NCBI GenBank assembly: GCA_002382735.1 | Contig: DFZN01000071.1 | Coordinates: 62,001 to 126,000, forward strand | Origin: a bacterium UBP11_UBA4055 | GTDB taxonomy: Bacteria; UBA4055 | Length of the DNA stretch: 64,000 bases | Direction: 5' to 3' | Shown: positions 44,751 through 53,958 of the stretch, piece after piece | Numbering within the stretch: position 1 is the first letter of the stretch | Layout: each line of letters begins with the position of its first letter | Made by a program: the position numbers and the translations under genes | The notes under the pieces: generated by a model | The model's input: the letters and a program-made list of their open reading frames with translations, nothing else | The model's database searches: none | Told to the model about the DNA's origin: nothing

Positions 44751-45704
44751 ATGCCTGAAAAATATCAGATGGAAAGAATTCTCGCGGCTTTAAAAGCGCT
44801 CACGACGGTCGGTTACATCAAAAGAGAAAGCTTAATGGAGGAATGCCGGATAAGCTCGAGGACATTCGACAGGTTCATCGCCGATCTCAAGTTATATGTG
44901 CCCGTCATATATGACGATGTGAAAAACCGGTATGTGATCGACCGCACCAAGGCTAATCAGAGAACCGAGATGCTTGAGTATTATAAAAAGGTGATGATAA
45001 AAGATGACTTTCTGCTTTTTTACGCGTTCGTTCGCAGCATGATAAAAAGCAAATATTTTTTCCCGCCGTTCAGCACTGAATACGGTACATCATCGCAGCC
45101 CAGAGATTTTGCAAAGGTACTTAAGATGCTCGAGGATCTTGTCAGCCCTGTGGATAAAAAGATTTACGATAAGGTCGAATATTTTCTATCGGGGCATTAT
45201 CATTTCCGGAACAGACCGCACTACAAAGATGTGTGCGAAAGGATATGGTATATGATCGCATATCTTGTTGAATCGAGCAAAGTGCCTGAAGAAGAATGCA
45301 ATGTAGTCAGAACATACAAAATAGCATATATTAAGAATTCCGAGCTTGTAAAAGGCGAATTCTATCCCGTTCACGAAGAAGAACCGGAATACAGTTTCCA
45401 GAATTCCTTCGGGATCTATATGGATGAGGCTTTAAAAAGAGCGGTCATCAATATTTATGGACATGCTGCGCATGACGCAATGGAGATCGTATGGCATCAG
45501 GATCAGTTCACGCGAGATCTGAAAGACGGGGACGGAAACAAGTTTACCCAGATAAGCCTGGATTATCCCGAAAAGGGCGGGGTTGAGCTGATGTCGAGAG
45601 TTTTGTCATTCGGTACAAATGCCGAAATAGTGTCGCCACCGGAATTGAAAGCTCAGTGGCAGAATGAAATTAATGCTATGGGCAAAAAGTTTCTAAAGGA
45701 ATAA
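44751..45704 (+). CDS. WYL-domain transcriptional regulator
   Basis: A 317-residue protein. The N-terminal helix-turn-helix (ILAALKALTTVGYIKRESLM, CRISSRTFDRFIADLK) is of the DeoR/WYL-associated type. A linker with helical pattern precedes a degenerate WYL-like region (CNVVRTYKIAYI, GEFYPVHEEEPEYS). The C-terminal WCX module reads LMSRVLSFGTNAEIVSPPEL. WYL regulators sense nucleic-acid or nucleotide ligands and often sit beside defence or toxin genes, as here between HepT/MntA and VapBC. The AGGAGG-like site overlaps CGGAGTAAAATAATG upstream. Confidence 0.8.
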   Translation: MPEKYQMERILAALKALTTVGYIKRESLMEECRISSRTFDRFIADLKLYVPVIYDDVKNRYVIDRTKANQRTEMLEYYKKVMIKDDFLLFYAFVRSMIKSKYFFPPFSTEYGTSSQPRDFAKVLKMLEDLVSPVDKKIYDKVEYFLSGHYHFRNRPHYKDVCERIWYMIAYLVESSKVPEEECNVVRTYKIAYIKNSELVKGEFYPVHEEEPEYSFQNSFGIYMDEALKRAVINIYGHAAHDAMEIVWHQDQFTRDLKDGDGNKFTQISLDYPEKGGVELMSRVLSFGTNAEIVSPPELKAQWQNEINAMGKKFLKE

Positions 45705-45716
45705 TCCCGAATAAAA

Positions 45717-46136
45717 TTATAAATTATTTCGAACTGAATGAATCCTTACCGGAATCACTTTTGAGAACTCAAAAAAGTCTTTGTCGGTACTAAAAATGCT
45801 TATATTTCTGTTTATAGAGACGGCGCAGATGAGAAAATCTATATGAGACCCCTGTATTCCATTCTTACGGCAGATATTATACAGCTCAGAAGCCTTCTCG
45901 TAATCTTCAGAATTTATAGCCATATCTTCAAAATATTTTAATTTGTCTTTCAGCATTTCATATTTTTCAGCCTGAGAAATTCCTGATAATAACTCCTGCC
46001 TAACAGGTCCGATGATCACCGCTCTAAATTCTTTTATCAGTTCCTTAAGCTCATTCACCGTCTTTTTTTCATCGCCTGTAAGAGTCTTTTTTCTCAGAGC
46101 GAGTGACCATACCGAGGTGTCAATAAGAACTTTCAT
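45717..46136 (-). CDS. VapC-type PIN-domain toxin
   Basis: A 139-residue PIN-domain ribonuclease. Catalytic acids are in VLIDTSVWSLAL (Asp 5), in the GPVRQELLSGI helix (Glu), HIDFLICAV (Asp) and FSTDKDFFEF (Asp). The fold and length match VapC. Its start overlaps the stop of the antitoxin gene by 4 bp. No lesion is visible. Confidence 0.9.
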   Translation of the reverse strand: MKVLIDTSVWSLALRKKTLTGDEKKTVNELKELIKEFRAVIIGPVRQELLSGISQAEKYEMLKDKLKYFEDMAINSEDYEKASELYNICRKNGIQGSHIDFLICAVSINRNISIFSTDKDFFEFSKVIPVRIHSVRNNL

Positions 46137-46333
46137 TTTCTGTTTCTCATTTTTTTATAATCATAATCTTTTTCATATTCGACAGTCCCGAATATCCCGA
46201 TTATTTCTTCCTGCTTGTGGTGCATGATAAATTCGCGCAGAGCTGTATTAACGGTTTCTTTCTTGGTCGGAATACAGGAAATTTTCTGTGCTTCGATTAT
46301 TAGATTATCGTCAAGTGATAGATTCGTAGGCAT
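46133..46333 (-). CDS. VapB-type antitoxin
   Basis: A 66-residue protein from ATG 46333, preceded by AAGGAGG; an extension to 46372 is unlikely. The N-terminal MPTNLSLDDNLIIEAQKI and KKETVNTALREFI form a ribbon-helix-helix-type DNA-binding domain, and the acidic/aromatic C-terminus (GTVEYEKDYDYKK) binds the toxin. It likely represses its own promoter, where a palindrome is found. Confidence 0.85.
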   Translation of the reverse strand: MPTNLSLDDNLIIEAQKISCIPTKKETVNTALREFIMHHKQEEIIGIFGTVEYEKDYDYKKMRNRK

Positions 46334-46351
46334 AACAACCTCCTTGTTTCT

Positions 46352-46373
46352 TTTGTGTGTAATATAACACAAA
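46352..46373. promoter_or_regulatory. VapB operator palindrome
   Basis: Arms TTTGTGT (46352-46358) and ACACAAA (46367-46373) flank an 8-base spacer GTAATATA, 19 bp upstream of the vapB start. Ribbon-helix-helix antitoxins typically bind such palindromes over their promoter. Confidence 0.55.
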
Positions 46374-46403
46374 CCAATGTGTAAGTCAAATTTTTATTAT
46401 AAA

Positions 46404-48176
46404 TTATTTCGGGATAACCAGTGTAAAAGTCGATCCCTTGCCGACTTCGCTTTCAACTGTCGCTCTGCCTTTGTGCAGGTTCATGATGTGTTTGACTATG
46501 GAAAGCCCTAAACCCGTTCCGCCTTCTTTTCTGCTTCTTGATTTGTCTATGCGGTAAAATCGCTCGAATATTTTGTCGAAATGAACAGGACTGATCCCCT
46601 GGCCTTTGTCAGTTACGGAGAAGTTGACTGTACCTTCCTCCTCGAAACATTTTACTGAGACTTCGGAACCTTCAGGGCTGTATTTTATCGCATTGTCAAC
46701 GAGGTTCAAAAGAGCCTGTTCGATAAGAGGCTGGCTGCATCTGAAGTTCCCTGATAAAGAAGAACCGGACTGAATCGCGATCTTTTTTTCACCGGCCTTT
46801 CCGGAGCACAATTCTTTTACATTATTAATAATGACATCGGCTTTTGCTTCGCTCAGTTCGAATTCTTCTTCCTTCTCCTCTTTCTCCAGAGTAGCCAGTG
46901 TAAGCAGGTCCTCGATTATTGAATTGAGCCTGTCAACATGTTTTTGTATAATATTGAGAAATTTCCGCCGGTCATCGTCAGACTGTTCCTCGTCGATAAG
47001 AGTTTCAACGAACCCCTTTATGGAAGTCAGCGGAGTTCTTAATTCGTGCGAGACATTGGCTACGAATTCCCGCCTGATGTTCTCGAGCCTCTTAATATCG
47101 GTGATATCGTGCATAACTATGACCGCGCCTATCGTTTTACCGAAAGCGTCCTGCAGCGAACTTCCCTGAATGTGAATGAAAATATCTCTGCCTTCAAAAT
47201 TGAGCCGCATTTCCTTCTTTTCGGAGGTCACAAGATTATTCTTAACTAGTGATGTAATGAATTCCTGGATCTTTGTGTTCCTTGTTGCCTCCTGGATCAG
47301 TTTACCCTGGGCTTTCTGCGGATCAGCACCGAGTATTCTGCAGGCCGACTGGTTTATCATTATGACCCTGTCGTCCAAATCAACTGCGATCACACCCTCG
47401 ATCATGGATTTTAGAATAGCGGACTGTTCCTTATTCCTCAGCTCAAGTTTTTTGATCTTTTCCTCAAGCTCGCCGGCCATAAAATCCATTGTTTCCGAAA
47501 GCTGATTGGTCTCGTATTGCGAATATTCCTCGATCAGATGTTTAAAATCCCCGTTGGCGAACTTCTTTGCCTTGTTCTTAAGCTGTATCAGGGGCGCGCT
47601 GAGCCTTTTTGACAAATACAGGCTTACTGCGGCGAGGAGCAGCACGACTATAGTTACCACCCAGAGTATCCTTTTTGTGAAAAGTATGATCGTTTCAGTG
47701 AAGCTCATCAGCGGATAGGCGGTTCTCACCACGATTTTCCTGCCGTTTACATTATATACGGGGAGAGCGGCGTACATCAGGTCCTTCTTTAAAGTGGAGC
47801 TGAACCTGACCGACCTTCCTCTTTCTCCGGACAGCGCGGCTGAGACTTCGGGCCTTGTCCTGTGATTTTCCATTGCCGATGCTGTTTCTTTGCTGTCTGC
47901 CAGAACAACACCGTTCTCATCGATCACCGTTATTCTGGTGGTAAGAGCCGAAGCGTATCCCGTAACGATACTGTCGAGCATAGATAACTCATCATCATCC
48001 ACACTTTCAAGCTGGGCTTTGACGAGCGTGCCTTCATTAACTATCTTTTCGAAAATAAAATCCGAGTAGATGTTTTTAAATGTTCTCACCGAAAATATTA
48101 CTATCAGCAGTCCCGACACGAAGGTTATAAAAACGAATGCGGGAAAAATGCTCCAGAAAAAAGGTTTTCTTTTCAT
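46404..48176 (-). CDS. phoR: Phosphate-responsive sensor kinase PhoR
   Basis: A 590-residue membrane kinase from ATG 48176; the longer frame overlapping phoB is rejected. It has TM1 (SIFPAFVFITFVSGLLIVIF), a periplasmic region, TM2 (ILWVVTIVVLLLAAVSLYLS), HAMP (KRLSAPLIQLKNKAKKFANG), PAS (ILKSMIEGVIAVDLDDRVIM), HisKA with FVANVSHELRTPLTSIKGF, and HATPase (NLVDNAIKYSPEG, DKGQGISPVHFDKIFERFY, GGTGLGLSIVKHI). All boxes are intact. It lies 10 bp after phoB. Its identity as PhoR rather than another EnvZ/PhoR-type kinase rests on its pairing with phoB and on the Pho boxes nearby. Confidence 0.85.
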   Translation of the reverse strand: MKRKPFFWSIFPAFVFITFVSGLLIVIFSVRTFKNIYSDFIFEKIVNEGTLVKAQLESVDDDELSMLDSIVTGYASALTTRITVIDENGVVLADSKETASAMENHRTRPEVSAALSGERGRSVRFSSTLKKDLMYAALPVYNVNGRKIVVRTAYPLMSFTETIILFTKRILWVVTIVVLLLAAVSLYLSKRLSAPLIQLKNKAKKFANGDFKHLIEEYSQYETNQLSETMDFMAGELEEKIKKLELRNKEQSAILKSMIEGVIAVDLDDRVIMINQSACRILGADPQKAQGKLIQEATRNTKIQEFITSLVKNNLVTSEKKEMRLNFEGRDIFIHIQGSSLQDAFGKTIGAVIVMHDITDIKRLENIRREFVANVSHELRTPLTSIKGFVETLIDEEQSDDDRRKFLNIIQKHVDRLNSIIEDLLTLATLEKEEKEEEFELSEAKADVIINNVKELCSGKAGEKKIAIQSGSSLSGNFRCSQPLIEQALLNLVDNAIKYSPEGSEVSVKCFEEEGTVNFSVTDKGQGISPVHFDKIFERFYRIDKSRSRKEGGTGLGLSIVKHIMNLHKGRATVESEVGKGSTFTLVIPK

Positions 48177-48186
48177 GATCTTATCT

Positions 48187-48876
48187 CTATTTATCCATAA
48201 ATCTGTATCCGATGCCTCTGACCGTCTGAATATATTTTCCGGCATCTTTAAGTTTCTTCCTCAGGCTGACCATCATAACATCCACGCTTCTGTCGGTCAC
48301 CGGATAATTCTCCCCGTGAACGCTTTCAACGATCTGATACCGCGTGAATACCCAGCCCGGCCGTCCTGCAAGTAGGTGCAGCGCTTTGAATTCCGATGCC
48401 GTAAGCATGATCTTTTCATTTTTGACTATAACTTCGTATCTGCCGGGTACTATCTGCATCTCATGTACCGAGATATTCTCTTTTTTGATCTCGGTGATCT
48501 GTTCTTTACGCCTGAGAACTGCTTTAATCCTTGCCACGAGAACTTTTGGCGAGAAGGGTTTCAGAATATAATCGTCAGCGCCTATCTCGAGCCCCGTGAT
48601 AATGTCAGTTTCTTCTCCTTTCGCGGTCAGCATGATCACAGGGATATTTTCTGTGGAAGGAGACTTTTTCAGTTTCTTGCATATCTCAAGACCGTCCATT
48701 CCCGGAAGCATGAGGTCGAGAAGAACAAGATCACAGGCGTCTGTTTCGATGTATTCCAGAAATTCCTCGCCACTGCCGAATACTTTTGTTACGAACGAAT
48801 TTTTTGCAAGATTGTAGGAGATCAGCTCCTGTATATCTTCCTCGTCCTCTACTACAAATATTCTTTCCCTGCCCAT
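48187..48876 (-). CDS. phoB: Phosphate regulon response regulator PhoB
   Basis: A 229-residue OmpR-family regulator. The receiver has IFVVEDEEDIQELISYNL, phosphoacceptor in LVLLDLMLPGMDGLEI, Thr in MLTAKGEETD and Lys in YILKPFSPKVL. The winged helix has ASEFKALHLLAGRPGWVFTR and SVDVMMVSLRKKL. It is preceded by its own Pho box (48924-48967), which suggests autoregulation. By family knowledge it binds tandem 11-bp repeats, and such repeats occur at six promoters here. Confidence 0.88.
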   Translation of the reverse strand: MGRERIFVVEDEEDIQELISYNLAKNSFVTKVFGSGEEFLEYIETDACDLVLLDLMLPGMDGLEICKKLKKSPSTENIPVIMLTAKGEETDIITGLEIGADDYILKPFSPKVLVARIKAVLRRKEQITEIKKENISVHEMQIVPGRYEVIVKNEKIMLTASEFKALHLLAGRPGWVFTRYQIVESVHGENYPVTDRSVDVMMVSLRKKLKDAGKYIQTVRGIGYRFMDK

Positions 48877-48911
48877 AATTTTCCTCTCGGCTTATGTTTT
48901 ACAATATACCA

Positions 48912-48967
48912 AATATCGGATAAAAATGTTAGAGAAATATTGCACAATTATTAGTATTGAGTTAGAA
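48912..48967 (-). promoter_or_regulatory. Pho box and -10 of phoB-phoR
   Basis: On the minus strand four 11-bp units run from 48967 to 48924: TTCTAACTCAA, TACTAATAATT, GTGCAATATTT, CTCTAACATTT. After 6 bp comes GATATT (48912-48917). The third unit is weak. A further TATATT lies at 48903-48908, closer to the gene, and could be the true -10. Confidence 0.65.
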
Positions 48968-48989
48968 AACAGTATTTTGCAGAAAAATA

Positions 48990-49045
48990 TTCTAACAAAT
49001 ATTTAACAATACGCTGACAATCTTCAAACAATAACTGTTTATATT
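48990..49045 (+). promoter_or_regulatory. Pho box and -10 of the START/glycosyltransferase/GH13 operon
   Basis: Four 11-bp units run from 48990 to 49033: TTCTAACAAAT, ATTTAACAATA, CGCTGACAATC, TTCAAACAATA. After 6 bp comes TATATT (49040-49045), 7 bases before the ATG at 49053. The third and fourth units are close to those of the pst box (CGC..., TTCAAACAAT). The short leader leaves little room for a ribosome site. Confidence 0.8.
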
Positions 49046-49052
49046 TGGCAGT

Positions 49053-49646
49053 ATGAAATATATCCTTTACATCATATTTCTGATATTTGCGTTCATTCTG
49101 GCAGCGGATGAAAACTGGGAACTGAAAAAACAGGGCGGTAACTTCAAAGCCTATTTAAAAGACCGCAACGGAAAACACTACAGGATCGAAGCTGAATTCA
49201 GCTGTTCTTCCGATTCCGTTTATAATTTTCTGACCGGATTTGAGCGTTTCCCGGATCACTTCGACAACATAAGTTCTCTGGCGATCCTGAGCTCGAACGA
49301 TTCTGTCACGATACACTACTCAGTTATCGACGCACCCTGGCCTTTTTCAGACAGGGACATGATCACAAGAGTAGAGGTTGACAAAGCTCAGGGAAAGACC
49401 ACGATATTGTCATCAGCCTGCGATCATAAGATCGGATTCAGTACGGGAAACAGGATCAGAATAGATGATTTCGAAGAAAAACTGGAGATAACAGAAATAG
49501 AAAGCGGAAGAACTCTTCTTACGATATCAGGCAGGATCAGGCTCAAGGAAAATCTTCCCGAATGGCTACAGAACAGGCTCATTCTTTCGGGACCTGTTAA
49601 GACGATAGAAATTATCAATAAAAAATACAACCGGAGAATAAATTGA
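49053..49646 (+). CDS. Exported START/SRPBCC-like protein
   Basis: A 197-residue protein with a signal peptide (YILYIIFLIFAFILA) and a START-like SRPBCC domain (VYNFLTGFERFPDHFDNISS, DAPWPFSDRDMITRVEV, then KTIEIINKKYNRRIN). Such domains bind lipids or other hydrophobic ligands. It is probably periplasmic. It heads a Pho-box-controlled operon whose next gene starts at a TTG overlapping its stop. A truncated paralogue lies at 7697-8173. Confidence 0.8.
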   Translation: MKYILYIIFLIFAFILAADENWELKKQGGNFKAYLKDRNGKHYRIEAEFSCSSDSVYNFLTGFERFPDHFDNISSLAILSSNDSVTIHYSVIDAPWPFSDRDMITRVEVDKAQGKTTILSSACDHKIGFSTGNRIRIDDFEEKLEITEIESGRTLLTISGRIRLKENLPEWLQNRLILSGPVKTIEIINKKYNRRIN

Positions 49647-52312
49647 AAAAGAAGTCTTCATTTCAAGATCAGATGAAAACGGAATTACAGGATTTTCTTG
49701 CTTCTCAGCTTGAAAAATATCCCATGGATGAGGTAATAAAGATCGACCTTCATTGTCACGATCATAACAGCGATGTGCCCGATGAGCTTATCGGAAGGAT
49801 ACTGAATGTACCTGAGACATGGCTGAGAACAGAGGAACTATTATCGGCATTGAAAGCTGAGAAGTGCGATCTGGCAACTATAACCAACCACAATAACGCA
49901 AGATCCTGTTTCGAGATGATCAAAAAAGGGGAAGATGTACTTACGGGAGCCGAATTCAGCTGTCTCGTGCCGGACTATGATATTGGAATACATGTTCTTG
50001 CCTACGGGTTCGATGAGGAACAGGAAACGGAGCTCTTCAGGCTAAAGGAGAATCTTTACGAATTTTTGAAATATGCCCGATCCAAGGATATACCGACGAT
50101 ATGGGCCCACCCTCTTTTCCAGTACAAATCCGACGGCGTTCCGCCCTTTGATTTTTTTATAAAGCTCTCTCTTTTATTTGAAAGGTTCGAAGTAATTAAC
50201 GGACAGAGAAATACATGGCAGAACCTGTTATTCAAATCATGGCTTGAAGGGATCAGATCAGAGGATATGGACAAATGGGCTCTCAAATTCAATATCGATC
50301 CTTACGAATACTGCAGAGACCCCTACAGAAAGGTGTTCACCGGAGGCTCGGACAGCCACATGGGTATTTTCGCAGGTCAGACAGGGTCATTTCTTCATAT
50401 TCCTGATCTGAAGGAAAGAAGAAAGAAGGAGCCTCTTTCAAAGCTGGCGCTGGAAGCGATCAGGAAAGGTGATATCGCTGTTTACGGTTCCGATCAGAAC
50501 ACTGAGAAACTCACGATCGCATTTCTGGATTATTTCAGCCAGGTATGCCTGAATTTTAAAGACCCCGGGCTCACAAGGATGATACTTCACAAAGGCTCAA
50601 TGAATGATAAGGTCATATCTTTTATCGCCTCTAATGCCGTTTCAGAGATACAGAGACATAAAGTCACTATAAATTTTATTGAGCTCTTCCACAGATCTTT
50701 CAACGGTCAGGTGCCTTCGTACTTCAAAAAACTGCTGATACCTTCGGTATATAAACCTGTATTTGATTACGCTGTAGAGATCGCCGAAGCAAAAAAGAAA
50801 AAAAATTCCGATACTGTAGGACTTTTCCATAAACATATTACATCTATTTCCGATCAGCTAAATAAAGTGCTTTTTTCAAGGCTGAAGAAGAAACTTGACG
50901 AGATCGATTTCGATAAAAAATTCGAAAACACTTCGCTTGATAATATAATTAATTTTCTTGAGCTTCCCAGTGACCTTAGGTCATACTCGGGGAGAGAGAA
51001 TAAAAGATCAGGCAAAATGCTGAATCCCGACATTCCCGGTTTTCTTGACGGCCTTTCTTTTCCGATGCTGACATCGCTCATAATACTCGCGGCAAATTTC
51101 ACAAGCGCAAAATCACTGACGCACCTGAGACCTCTTTATAATGATTTCTCATTGCGAATAGGTAAATTATCACACCCTAAAAGAATGCTCTGGCTGACCG
51201 ACACATTCGAAGACAGGAACGGAGTATCAATGTCGTTACAGGCGATGCACGAAGAAATAAAAAAAAGAAATCTGCCTATAGATTTCCTTGTTTGTTCAAG
51301 TACTGTAAAACCGGACAGGAATTTGATCGTTATAAAACCGGAGATGGAATTCGTTCTTCCGTTTTATAAGCAGCAGCCTATAAGGATACCTAATTTCTTA
51401 AAGATACATTCGGTATTTCAGGAAGGTGAATATGACAGAGTAATATGTTCAACAGAAGGGATCATGGGAGCTGTGGCGCTTTATCTCAAACATGCTTTCA
51501 CTGTGCCTGCAAGCTTTTATATTCATACCGACTGGATCACTTTTGCAAAAGATGTGCTGGGATTCGATATACATGAACTTAACAGGACAAGAAGGTATCT
51601 CAGGGCTTATTATAAGGCATTCGACAGGCTTTTTGTTCTGAATACGGATCAGAAAAAATGGCTTACAGGAAAAGAAATGGGGTTTGAAGAGAATGAGGTA
51701 TTCGTTACGGCGCACTGGGTAGATGAGATTTTCATGCCTCAAGAAGTGAAACAAAGGACTGCAAAGAACATTGACAATTCAATATATATGATAGAGGAAA
51801 AGAAAGTTCCCACGATCCTCTACGCAGGGAGGATCAGTAAAGAAAAAGGCGTTATGGAGCTTCCGAAGATATTTAAGAATATACAGAAAAAGATAAAGGA
51901 CATCAGGATCGTAATAGCCGGAACAGGTCCGGCCGAAAAAGAGCTTAAGGAACTGCTGCCCGAAGCGGAATATCTGGGCTGGGTGAACCACGCGGACCTT
52001 CCAAGGATCTATTCATCGGCCGATATTTTCATATTACCTTCAAGATTCGACACTTTCGGCTGTGTTATTCTTGAGGCCATGGCCTGCGGACTGCCGGTTA
52101 TCTCTTACAATACAAAAGGTCCGAAAGATATAATTAATGATAATTTCAACGGCTTTCTGGTCGAAAGCGCACAGGAAGCTTCTGACAAGGCCGTATATTA
52201 TCTGTCAAATCAATGCCTTCATGACAATTTTAAAAAAAGCGCAGCGGGAAAATCAAAAAGATTCACTCCCGACAGGATACTAAAGGAATTTCTTGAGGCT
52301 GTAGAACTGTGA
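49643..52312 (+). CDS. PHP domain / GT4 glycosyltransferase fusion
   Basis: An 889-residue cytoplasmic protein from TTG 49643, which overlaps the previous stop; the GGAG site lies 8 bases upstream. Residues ~30-260 form a PHP domain with metal ligands in KIDLHCHDHNSD, TITNHNNA, GAEFSCL, WAHPLF and GGSDSHMG. Residues ~500-889 form a GT-B glycosyltransferase (LWLTDTFEDRNGVSMSLQAM at its start, LYAGRISKEKGVMELP and ILEAMACGLPVISYN near its end). The middle ~240 residues are helical and not recognised. The PHP domain may hydrolyse a phosphoester and release phosphate. It is followed by a GH13 gene with stop/start overlap (GTGA). Confidence 0.85.
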   Translation: MKKKSSFQDQMKTELQDFLASQLEKYPMDEVIKIDLHCHDHNSDVPDELIGRILNVPETWLRTEELLSALKAEKCDLATITNHNNARSCFEMIKKGEDVLTGAEFSCLVPDYDIGIHVLAYGFDEEQETELFRLKENLYEFLKYARSKDIPTIWAHPLFQYKSDGVPPFDFFIKLSLLFERFEVINGQRNTWQNLLFKSWLEGIRSEDMDKWALKFNIDPYEYCRDPYRKVFTGGSDSHMGIFAGQTGSFLHIPDLKERRKKEPLSKLALEAIRKGDIAVYGSDQNTEKLTIAFLDYFSQVCLNFKDPGLTRMILHKGSMNDKVISFIASNAVSEIQRHKVTINFIELFHRSFNGQVPSYFKKLLIPSVYKPVFDYAVEIAEAKKKKNSDTVGLFHKHITSISDQLNKVLFSRLKKKLDEIDFDKKFENTSLDNIINFLELPSDLRSYSGRENKRSGKMLNPDIPGFLDGLSFPMLTSLIILAANFTSAKSLTHLRPLYNDFSLRIGKLSHPKRMLWLTDTFEDRNGVSMSLQAMHEEIKKRNLPIDFLVCSSTVKPDRNLIVIKPEMEFVLPFYKQQPIRIPNFLKIHSVFQEGEYDRVICSTEGIMGAVALYLKHAFTVPASFYIHTDWITFAKDVLGFDIHELNRTRRYLRAYYKAFDRLFVLNTDQKKWLTGKEMGFEENEVFVTAHWVDEIFMPQEVKQRTAKNIDNSIYMIEEKKVPTILYAGRISKEKGVMELPKIFKNIQKKIKDIRIVIAGTGPAEKELKELLPEAEYLGWVNHADLPRIYSSADIFILPSRFDTFGCVILEAMACGLPVISYNTKGPKDIINDNFNGFLVESAQEASDKAVYYLSNQCLHDNFKKSAAGKSKRFTPDRILKEFLEAVEL

Positions 52313-53928
52313 CCGAGAGAAACCGTACTGATGATCTTATCTGGTGGAAGCACGGAATCATCTACCATATATATGTTCTGAGCTTTAAGGATACGAACGG
52401 CGACGGTTATGGAGATCTGAGAGGTATCATCGAAAATCTGGATCATCTTAAGAATCTTAGAATTCATGCAGTTTGGCTTTCTCCCGTCTTTAAGTCGCCG
52501 ATGGCTGATTTCGGATATGACATTGAAGATTATTGCTCTATTGATCCTGTTTTCGGAACGATGGACGACTTTGACGAACTAATTAAAAAAGCACATGATT
52601 CCGGCATAAAGATCATACTCGATATGGTAATGAACCACACTTCTGATAAACATCCCTGGTTCATCTCGTCCGCTTCATCAAAAGACGATCCTAAAAGGAA
52701 CTGGTATATCTGGGAGAAAGGCAGGAACGGAAAGCTGCCGAACAACTGGAAAACGATCTTTGGTCATACAGCCTGGGAATATGATGCTCGAACTGACGAA
52801 TATTATTACCACTCGTTCTTAAAAGAGCAGCCCGATCTTAACTGGCGAAATCCGGAAGTAAAGGAAAAGTTCTTTAAAATATTCCGTTTCTGGCTCGACA
52901 AAGGTGTGGACGGCTTCAGGCTGGATGCCGTAAATTTTATTGTTAAGGACAAGAAACTTAGAAAAAATCCCAATCTGATCGAACTTCTGTTCGGAAAAAG
53001 GAAGTTCTATTCCAGGAACAGGATCGAATCCGTAAAGCTTCTTCAGGATTTCAGGAATCTTGTAAATTCGTATGATGACAGAATGATGGTAGGGGAGATA
53101 TTTTCTCTGCCGCCGGGAGAATCGAATGTTGTCGGATTTTACCTTTCTTCAGGTGAAGATACATTGAATATGGCTTTTGATTTCTCACTCCTTTTTCAGA
53201 GATGGAGCGCAAGAAAATATTACAAAGCTGTGGAACGGTCATACGGCGGCATTCCCTCCAAAGGATGGCCGAGCATAGTACTCTCTAATCATGATCTTTC
53301 CAGAAGCTACGACAAGTATAAATTCTCTAACCATCCTCTTGAAAAGGCGAAGATCAAGGCGATGCTCCAGCTGACTCTCAAAGGAACACCTTTCATTTAT
53401 TACGGCGAAGAAATAGGGATGAAGAACGGTTCTATCCCGAAAGATAAAATAAAAGACCCGATCGGAAAGATATACTGGCCGCTTTATAAAGGCAGGGACG
53501 GGGCCAGGACGCCGATGCAGTGGGACGGTTCTGTCAATGCCGGATTTTCTGACGCGGAACCGTGGCTGCCTGTAAATAATGACTATGAAATAAATAATGT
53601 AATCGCTCAGAAGATCAACGAATACTCGCTTTTAAGATTCTACAGCAGGCTGATCTCTATCAGAAATTCTATTCCGGCTTTGAGCAGGGGAGACTGGATC
53701 CCTGTATCTAAAGGCAGGGACGATATCTTTTCCTACATAAGGAGCGCAGGCGGAGAATATCTGCTGATAGTGCTCAATTTCAGCACCAGGGAAAAATCTC
53801 TTACTTTTCAGGACTCGAACGAATTCTGTGTTGTCCTTTCTACTTCCGGCAGAAGTCTCAATTGTTTTGTTCAGCTGAAGAACTTCAGTGTTCGTCCGCT
53901 TGAAGGTCTCATTTTCAGAGTAAAATAA
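52309..53928 (+). CDS. GH13 alpha-glucosidase/amylase
   Basis: A 539-residue glycoside hydrolase family 13 enzyme from GTG 52309, overlapping the previous stop. Conserved regions: YDIEDYCSIDPVFGTMDDF, LDMVMNHTSDKHPWF, GVDGFRLDAVNF (nucleophile Asp), MMVGEIFSLPPGE (acid/base Glu) and VLSNHDLSRSYDKY (transition-state Asp). It resembles oligo-1,6-glucosidase and trehalulose- or glucosidase-type members, with an alpha-glucan or trehalose substrate likely. No signal peptide is seen, so it acts in the cytoplasm. It is the last gene of the Pho-box operon and shares a terminator region with the converging porin remnant. Confidence 0.9.
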   Translation: MTERNRTDDLIWWKHGIIYHIYVLSFKDTNGDGYGDLRGIIENLDHLKNLRIHAVWLSPVFKSPMADFGYDIEDYCSIDPVFGTMDDFDELIKKAHDSGIKIILDMVMNHTSDKHPWFISSASSKDDPKRNWYIWEKGRNGKLPNNWKTIFGHTAWEYDARTDEYYYHSFLKEQPDLNWRNPEVKEKFFKIFRFWLDKGVDGFRLDAVNFIVKDKKLRKNPNLIELLFGKRKFYSRNRIESVKLLQDFRNLVNSYDDRMMVGEIFSLPPGESNVVGFYLSSGEDTLNMAFDFSLLFQRWSARKYYKAVERSYGGIPSKGWPSIVLSNHDLSRSYDKYKFSNHPLEKAKIKAMLQLTLKGTPFIYYGEEIGMKNGSIPKDKIKDPIGKIYWPLYKGRDGARTPMQWDGSVNAGFSDAEPWLPVNNDYEINNVIAQKINEYSLLRFYSRLISIRNSIPALSRGDWIPVSKGRDDIFSYIRSAGGEYLLIVLNFSTREKSLTFQDSNEFCVVLSTSGRSLNCFVQLKNFSVRPLEGLIFRVK

Positions 53929-53934
53929 AAAAAA

Positions 53935-53951
53935 CCGATATTTTTATCAGG
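53935..53951 (-). terminator. Rho-independent terminator downstream of the porin remnant
   Basis: On the minus strand a short stem (CCTGATA with TATCGG, one bulged base) is followed by a run of eight T. It lies about 150 bp after the porin remnant's stop and directly after the GH13 stop on the other strand. Confidence 0.6.
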
Positions 53952-53958
53952 TCTTCAG

